From positions 1,727,501 through 1,791,500 of the forward strand of contig CP091724.1 in the NCBI GenBank assembly GCA_022009795.1: a stretch of 64,000 nucleotides of DNA, written 5' to 3'. The number at the start of each line of letters is the position of its first letter. The first letter of the stretch is position 1. The translations under genes and the position numbers were made by a program. Shown piece after piece: positions 59,039-64,000 of the stretch. The DNA is from Anaerotruncus sp. Lineage in GTDB: Bacteria > Bacillota > Clostridia > Oscillospirales > Acutalibacteraceae. The notes under the pieces were generated by a model. The model was not told the origin of the DNA and did no database searches. It worked only from the letters and a program-made list of their open reading frames with translations.

Positions 59039-59111
59039 TGTAAAAATGCATCAATCGGGTCTTAGTTCCGATTGATGCATTGGCTATTCATAAATTTAAT
59101 TTATGATTGTG

Positions 59112-59813
59112 TTAATCAATAATTTCCGATAGTGCAACTAACAGTTCATTATAAGTATTCGATGAGGGGGTTTCGTTAATTGATTTTTTAAACGTGTACC
59201 ACTCGCTTAATGAATTAGCGCAATAATCGTGATTTGCTATTTTATATTCATCAAAGGATTCAAATAAATCTGCTCCCATTAAAAAGAAGTTGTAATCCAG
59301 ATAATTGTTGTATTCATCTGTGAGATGCTCTTCGGGTAAATGACTATTAGCATCTTTATCAAAATAATCTTCAATATTGTTAAAGATATTATAATAATCC
59401 ACGTCATTATTCTTGTCTTTATTATGTATCATTTGATGATAAGTTAAGCCTATTACTGCCGTGACTAATCGTTCACAAAGAATATAAACTGAGTGTGAGT
59501 AATTATTATCTATATTGCTATCTGATAAAATAGCTTTTGCTTCTTGTCTTGCTGCTTCGTAATTATTTAACTTACATAAGTCTACTTGTCTCATGTTTTC
59601 TTTTCTCCTATCGGCTTTTGCCATTTCTTCTATAATGTCAATTCCAAGAATTTTAAGTATATCCGTTGCCAAATCTATGGATGGCAAACCTTTGCCACAC
59701 ATCCATTTGGAAACGGCTTGGGGAGTAACATTTAGTTTTTGTGCTAACTCCTTTTGGCTCATATTGTGTCTCTTTAATGCTTGTTTTAATTTTTCGCTTA
59801 ATTTTTCATACAT
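59112..59813 (-). CDS. XRE-family regulator with an uncharacterised C-terminal domain
   Basis: Intact 233 residues. HTH at about 5-60: LKQALKRHNMSQKELAQKLN, VTPQAVSKWMCGKGLPSIDL, and TDILKILGIDIIEEM. The remaining 160 residues are helical, rich in Asp, Asn and Tyr (NIFNNIEDYFDKDANSHLPEE), with no recognised domain. It is markedly more AT-rich than the core genes and lies directly beside tRNA-Pro, both marks of acquired DNA. The rare absence of frame breaks in so AT-rich a gene is notable. Confidence 0.88.
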   Translation of the reverse strand: MYEKLSEKLKQALKRHNMSQKELAQKLNVTPQAVSKWMCGKGLPSIDLATDILKILGIDIIEEMAKADRRKENMRQVDLCKLNNYEAARQEAKAILSDSNIDNNYSHSVYILCERLVTAVIGLTYHQMIHNKDKNNDVDYYNIFNNIEDYFDKDANSHLPEEHLTDEYNNYLDYNFFLMGADLFESFDEYKIANHDYCANSLSEWYTFKKSINETPSSNTYNELLVALSEIID

Positions 59814-59947
59814 TTCATTTCCTCCTTTGATTTTACAATATCACAGGAACGGTAAAACGTCAAACAACGTGTAGTTGATTATATGATTTTTATAAGAACT
59901 TTTTGCGAATAATTGATATTATTTATGGCTTATTTTGTCCGCATATA

Positions 59948-59990
59948 AAAAAACGGCCTCGGAAAGGTGATACTCTCCGAGGCCGAATCA
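59948..59990 (-). terminator. Terminator of the hypothetical gene at 60007
   Basis: Minus strand CGGCCTCGGA / TCCGAGGCCG with a short loop followed by T7. Confidence 0.8.
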
Positions 59991-60006
59991 ACAGATTTTT
60001 GTTGCT

Positions 60007-60477
60007 TTATTGAGATAAAATTTCTATATCCGAAAAAAATGAACTGCATATGACGCTCCCGAAGGGAAATATACTTCGTGAGAAAAAGCGGTTATCATCA
60101 ACAATATCAAATTCATCTATTCCGAAATCATTGTTTTTCGATATATTCAAAATGTTCGGGATTGAAATTTGATTTAAAAAGTGCTGACGGAATAATATAT
60201 GATGGATTTTTTTATGTTTTTTTAAAATCATCAAACAGGCTTACAATCACCGTGTTGCTTCCGTTAAAAATCCGCCTTAATCGATATCAGCTTCCAATCG
60301 TGGAAGCCGTGATTGGAAAAAAATATTCTTTTATGAATTTTTTTCAGGCAACCTGCTTTTTTTATTTTTTTGTTGAAAAAAATATTCGTCATATTCTTTG
60401 ATTTTTTCTTCAAATTCCGAGTCTTTAGCGGAGTCTTCGCCGAAATTTAAATAATCTTCGGGATTTAAAAATTTCAT
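60007..60477 (-). CDS. Hypothetical protein, possibly DUF4085/immunity-like (frame broken)
   Basis: Reconstructed about 155 residues from ATG 60477. MKFLNPEDYLNFGEDSAKDS, EFEEKIKEYDEYFFQQKNKK, then a FHDWKLISI stretch near 60300 and, after several shifts, IDEFDIVDDNRFFSRSIFPF to the end. At least four breaks in A/T runs. The acidic N-terminus and the HD-plus-beta pattern recall DUF4085-like proteins of unknown role, some of which sit in toxin-immunity clusters; this is a weak resemblance. AT-rich, like the XRE gene next to it. Confidence 0.5.
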
Positions 60478-60549
60478 AAAATAAAATCGCTTCCTTTAAG
60501 CGGGTGAGAATAATTCGACTCTGATCTTCGTAAAACAGGGCGGCAAATC

Positions 60550-61036
60550 CTATTCCTTTATTAAATCCGCAAAGGCTATTCCGGGCACGGCTTTTTTTGA
60601 AATCCTCCGTCTTCATTATAACCTGCCTGCCCACTTTGCCGGCGGAAAACATTATCGTTTCGCCGTCGAGGGCAGAGGCTTGAGCCACGGTTTTGAACTG
60701 CTTTTTCATGCCGATGGGTGAGCAGCCGCCGTGCACATAGCCCGTAAGCGGCAAAAGCTCCTTTGCGGAATCATTTCAACGCTTTTTTTCGCCCACGGCT
60801 TTTGCGCATTTTTTTAAATCAAGTTCCCGCTCAACGGGAATCATAAAAACATAATGCTGCTTTGATTTGGAAACTGTTACAAGCGTTTTAAAAACAAATT
60901 CGGGCTTTTCACCCAGCATTGCCGCAATCTCGGCTCCGGAAAGCGTTGCATCCGGCTCGTATTCACGGTGCTCATATTTAATTTTGGCACGATCGAGCGT
61001 GCGCATAACATTTGTTTTGTCTTCTTTTTTGCCCAT
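60550..61036 (-). CDS. Cys-tRNA(Pro) deacylase, YbaK/EbsC family (frame broken)
   Basis: About 162 residues from ATG 61036. KTNVMRTLDRAKIKYEHREY, LSGAEIAAMLGEKPEFVFKT, QHYVFMIPVERELDLKKCAK with the catalytic Lys, then after a shift near 60780 GYVHGGCSPIGMKKQFKTVA, TIMFSAGKVGRQVIM. After another near 60598 it ends AVPGIAFADLIKE at 60550. It clears cysteine mischarged on tRNA-Pro. A tRNA-Pro gene lies 1.5 kb away, probably by chance. Confidence 0.93.
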
Positions 61037-61095
61037 TTTAAAGCCCCTTCGGCTGAATTTATTTTTGACTTCGCCTTAAAGCGGCACATAGTCGG

Positions 61096-62026
61096 TTAAT
61101 GAGTGTTATTCGTTTTCGTTCTCCGGTTCTGCCTCCGGCGGAGCTGCAGTTTGCTCTTTTTTTCGGCAGCTACCATAAATTCTTTAACGGCTGCTGCTTT
61201 TTGCCTGCCTTGTGCATAACCAAGCTGGTAAATACGCTCCAGCTTTGTTAAATTTCTTTCCATTGTGCCGCACCCCAAATCGGCTGCAGGCGCAATCACA
61301 AAGCAGTTGCCGGCTTTTTCTTCGGCAGCCACATATGCTTTTTGCGCGTTATACATTTTATCCCTCGCAAGCAGGGCGTCTGCAATTTTGGGATATTGCC
61401 TCAGCATTTTGTGCACGGCTTTTTCCTGGTCGATATGGTGCTTCACATAATCCCTGTCCTGCGTTAAAATCACAACGGCCTTTCGGCAGCCGTCGTCCAA
61501 AGCCTTTTTAAGCGGAATTGAATCGGCAATACCGCCGTCAAAATAAGTGTCTGCCCCTATTTGCACACCCTTTGTGGCAATCGGCAGCGCGCAGCTTGCT
61601 TTAAGCGGCAGGCATCCGCGAGTGCGCATGCTCTTTGGGTAAAGATATTCCGCTTTGCCGCTGTATGCGTTTGTTACGGCAACGCAAAGCGTTGTGCCGC
61701 TTGCCTCAAATTCGTCCTGATTCAGTGGCATAATATCGTATGAAAGCTCGTTGAAAAATCCAATCCAAATTAAGCATCGGCTTTCTTTTAAACAGATTGC
61801 CCAGGCTCATATATCTTTTATCATTGCAGTAATTTATTACTATATCGTGCTGGCGGCGTAAATATTTTCCCAAAAATGAAACGGCGTTGCACGAGCCTGC
61901 CGAAACTCCGATAACATAGGGGAATTCGATTCCGGCTTCAATAAAAGCGTCAAGCACTCCGCTTGTGTAAATTGCGCGGTTGCCTCCGCCCTCCAAAACA
62001 AGGCCGCAGGAATAATTGCCTTTCAT
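61096..62026 (-). CDS. Patatin-like phospholipase (frame broken)
   Basis: About 310 residues from ATG 62026 (MKGNYSCGLVLEGGGNRAIY). The oxyanion loop EGGGNRAIYTSGVLDAF, nucleophile Ser in VIGVSAGSCNAVSFLG and catalytic Asp in ADTYFDGGIADSIPL form the Ser-Asp dyad of patatin hydrolases, related to bacterial YjjU/RssA-type proteins. A break lies near 61770 and another probably near the Arg-rich end. Acts on phospholipid or lipid esters inside the cell; substrate unknown. Confidence 0.9.
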
Positions 62027-62073
62027 ATTGTTGCCTGCCTTTCCCGCCGCGTTGCGGCGCCGTGATTTTGCAA

Positions 62074-62105
62074 ATAAAAAAAGCAGCACATCGTACTGCT
62101 TTTTC
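62074..62105 (-). terminator. Terminator of the small membrane-protein gene
   Basis: Minus strand AAAAAGCAGTA / (T)GCTGCTTTTT hairpin with T run. Confidence 0.7.
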
Positions 62106-62114
62106 GGCGTTTAA

Positions 62115-62381
62115 TTATTTGGATGCTTTTTTAGCAGCTTTTTTCTTTTTGGGAGCTGCCTCTTTTTTCGGCTCTTCTGCAGGAGCTTCTTCTTCTTTTG
62201 CAGCGTCCTTTTCAACTTCGATTATTTCAAGATCGTTGTCACACTCAAAGAAATCATCGTCATTAAAATATTCCGGCTCTTTTTTATCCGTAAGCTTTTG
62301 AATTGCAAGATAAATTGCTGCGATAACGCCTGCAACGGCAACGATGCCGCCGATAATCTTAAAAATTTTGCTTATTTTCAT
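62115..62381 (-). CDS. Small single-pass membrane protein with Glu/Lys/Ala tail
   Basis: Intact 88 residues. Membrane helix at about 7-28 (FKIIGGIVAVAGVIAAIYLA), then an acidic stretch (YFNDDDFFECDNDLEIIEVE) and an alanine/proline/lysine tail ending in a run of Lys and Ala. No family recognised. The tail resembles histone-H1-like basic tails and could bind nucleic acid or the anionic membrane face. It has its own ribosome site (GGGGGTATTTCC upstream region) and a terminator. Confidence 0.8.
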   Translation of the reverse strand: MKISKIFKIIGGIVAVAGVIAAIYLAIQKLTDKKEPEYFNDDDFFECDNDLEIIEVEKDAAKEEEAPAEEPKKEAAPKKKKAAKKASK

Positions 62382-62471
62382 TGGAAATACCCCCTAATGT
62401 ATTAACTGAATTACATTTATTATATATTTATTGCAGGGTAAAGTCAAGCAATAAAAAAATTGAATAAATAA

Positions 62472-63240
62472 TTAAATCGCGGCGCGGAAAAAGTTCTTGG
62501 TCACATCTGTGATTTTGTTATATTTTGCTTTCGTTTTCAAGCACGGCATATATTTCGCCGAGCGATTTTTATTTCGTAATCGATTTTTAATATCGCCCTT
62601 AATCGCTTTGCCCTGCGGGTTGTAAAAAAACAGCATTTTTATGCCGGCGTCGTTGCCGCCCTTCATATCGCTCGTAAGCGAATCTCCGATTATCATAATT
62701 TCGCTTTTTTTCACGGTGAACCGCCTTTAAAACAGGCTCAAAAAAATTGAATGCTCGGTTTTTTTCAAATCCGATCTCGTCAGATATAAAAAAATCTGCT
62801 TAAAATATTTGTCAAGCCCGGAATTTTTTTAAGCCTTTTTGTCTGCGCGGTCAGGGAGCCGTTCGTAACGCAGTATAAATCGTAATCCTTTGCCAAATCA
62901 TTGCAGATTTCGGGCGCGTTTTTCGATAAAGGCAACCTTGTCGGCGATAATGCTTTCGTAATAATCGTTCACTTCGTTCGGCGCTGCCGAATCGCAGTTT
63001 AAATATTTTAAAAAAATTCCGCAAATCGCAGAAGCAAAACTTCGTTTTTTTCGTAATTTCGCCGCGCTCAAGCATTTCCCAGTGGCGCAAATTGATTTCG
63101 GAATATTTCTGCGCTTTTTCGGGTGAAAAATTCGCCGAGCCCGAATTTTGAAAAAGGCTTTTTCGATGGCACAGCGCTCCGCCGCCGAAAAAAATCAAGC
63201 AGGGTGCCGTCTATGTCAAAAAAAGTATTGCTTTAATCAT
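62472..63240 (-). CDS. HAD-superfamily hydrolase, YjjG/subfamily IA-like (heavily frame broken)
   Basis: Reconstructed about 235 residues from ATG 63240. Motif I ILFDIDGTLLDFF at the start, cap region spread over three frames (FSPEKAQKYSEINLRHWEML), motif II YDLYCVTNGSLTAQTKRLKK near 62880-62830, FISDEIGFEK (motif III Lys) near 62780, and motif IV MIIGDSLTSDMKGGNDAGIK near 62690. At least six breaks, all in A/T runs; the exact C-terminus is uncertain. Likely a nucleotide or sugar-phosphate phosphatase. Its start overlaps the stop of the AlkD-like gene (ATGA). Confidence 0.82.
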
Positions 63241-63907
63241 CTTATCTTATATTCCTTAATTTTGCTTTTTGTTTCTTTGCTCACGCGGTAAGAATCGCAA
63301 ATTTTTTGAATGGTTTTGTTTTGCACATCGGCGTTCAGGGTGCGGCTTTCCAAAAATCGGCATCACCTTGCCTTTGTGTTTGATAAACGCCATGCTCAGC
63401 GCCCAAGCAAGCGCCATGTTTATGTAGTATTTATCGCTCTTGATTTCGCTGTAGATTTTTCAAAGCGCGGTCAATGTATTCGTCGTCAAGGTAATAATCC
63501 ATCAGCGCCACAATCGCAAATCGCGTGGGATATTCGCCCCTGCCGATTAACGAGCAAATAAAATCAAAATATTCGCCCTTGCTCTCGCCGATGAATTTCA
63601 TCGCGGCGGTGCAGGTGTTGCATGTGCCCCAATTGTCAATCATGGAAACGAATTTTTTTCAATGTCCCTTTTTGTGCTCCGCCGTGCCGCACTTCTTCAT
63701 TGCCGCGCAAAAGCCGAAAGCCTCGATTTCCTCGTAATATTCGCATCGGTTTTGCGCGTTTGCCAAAAAGGCTTTCTTCGCGATTTTACGCACCGTCGGC
63801 ACGCGCACGCCGATTATTTTGCCCTCGTCAATATTCGGCACCAGCTTTTTGTGAAAATCTCTGTATTTTAAATCCCTGTTTTTGAAAAGCTCTTCTCTTA
63901 AATCCAT
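63237..63907 (-). CDS. DNA alkylation repair protein, AlkD-like HEAT-repeat (frame broken)
   Basis: About 222 residues from ATG 63907. RDLKYRDFHKKLVPNIDE, IIGVRVPTVRKIAKKAFLA (typical AlkD/AlkC-family repeat), then after a shift near 63660 MIDNWGTCNTCTAAMKFIGE with the conserved Asn-Trp region, and YPTRFAIVALMDYYLDDEYI. After a break near 63455 it continues YYINMALAWALSMAFIKHKG and ends KIKEYKIR at 63237. HEAT-repeat glycosylases of this group remove alkylated bases; many clostridial members are uncharacterised. Cotranscribed with the HAD gene. 63908-64000 holds only its upstream sequence. Confidence 0.87.
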
Positions 63908-64000
63908 TTTGTCACCTGATTTACGCTGTTGATTTTGTTTGATTTCCCGTCCCGAATAAGCAAACTGTTGTGCCGCCGCAATTTGTGTTTTTAGAATAAA

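Overview
The window reads as chromosomal DNA of a gut-type clostridial Firmicute, probably near Oscillospiraceae/Ruminococcaceae. Grounds: Gram-positive style promoters and GGAGG ribosome sites, a T-box in front of a trp operon, LexA, an ECF-type S component, DegV and GH25 proteins, a permuted GH3 beta-glucosidase of the Ruminococcus kind, and host/plant glycan enzymes (GH95, GH51, L-fucose catabolism). This placement is inference from gene content.

Sequence quality governs the annotation. More than half of the genes are broken by +1/+2 (rarely -1) shifts, nearly all in A/T homopolymers, and the conserved family sequence resumes at once in another frame. The simplest explanation is uncorrected long-read indels, so broken genes are given as one CDS over the full reconstructed span and the breaks are listed.

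Layout. 1-1450: 3' part of 23S rRNA, tRNA-Lys, tRNA-Glu, 5S rRNA, terminator. 1.7-2.6 kb: AT-rich accessory genes. 2.7-4.6 kb: ilvC and a FadR-type regulator whose promoters carry the same 11-bp sequence. 4.8-10.2 kb: DUF815 ATPase, two-component system and membrane-anchored HtrA protease. 10.4-13.5 kb: CMD protein, cupin, GH95 fucosidase. 13.6-20.4 kb: T-box controlled trpEGDCFBA. 20.5-22.5 kb: pyridoxal kinase-like protein, ECF S component, radical SAM protein. 22.7-28.7 kb: membrane protein, His-rich CobW GTPase, permuted GH3, glycosyltransferase. 28.8-34 kb: AraC regulator divergent from an L-fucose operon (aldolase, kinase, isomerase). 34-37.7 kb: AICAR transformylase, two tandem ATP-grasp ligases, CYTH protein. 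37.75-38.5 kb: IS200. 38.5-47.6 kb, minus strand: GH25-FN3 muramidase, GH25, birA, degV, a predicted secreted protein, HAD phosphatase, dCMP deaminase, NBP35/Mrp ATPase, lexA. 47.7-53.5 kb: tRNA-Met, tRNA-Glu, asparaginase, pgk-tpiA-gpmI, XRE regulator. 53.6-56.3 kb: dusB, nagA, trmL. 56.3-58.8 kb: anchored GH51. 58.9-64 kb: tRNA-Pro, an AT-rich XRE gene, a hypothetical gene, YbaK deacylase, patatin, small membrane protein, HAD phosphatase, AlkD-like protein.

Together the genes describe a tryptophan-prototrophic saccharolytic commensal that releases and ferments fucose, glucosides, arabinofuranosides and amino sugars. The best leads for undescribed biology are the tandem ATP-grasp/CYTH operon, the kinase/S-component/radical-SAM trio, the shared FadR-ilvC operator with a folded ilvC leader, and palindromic operators upstream of the two-component and NBP35 genes.
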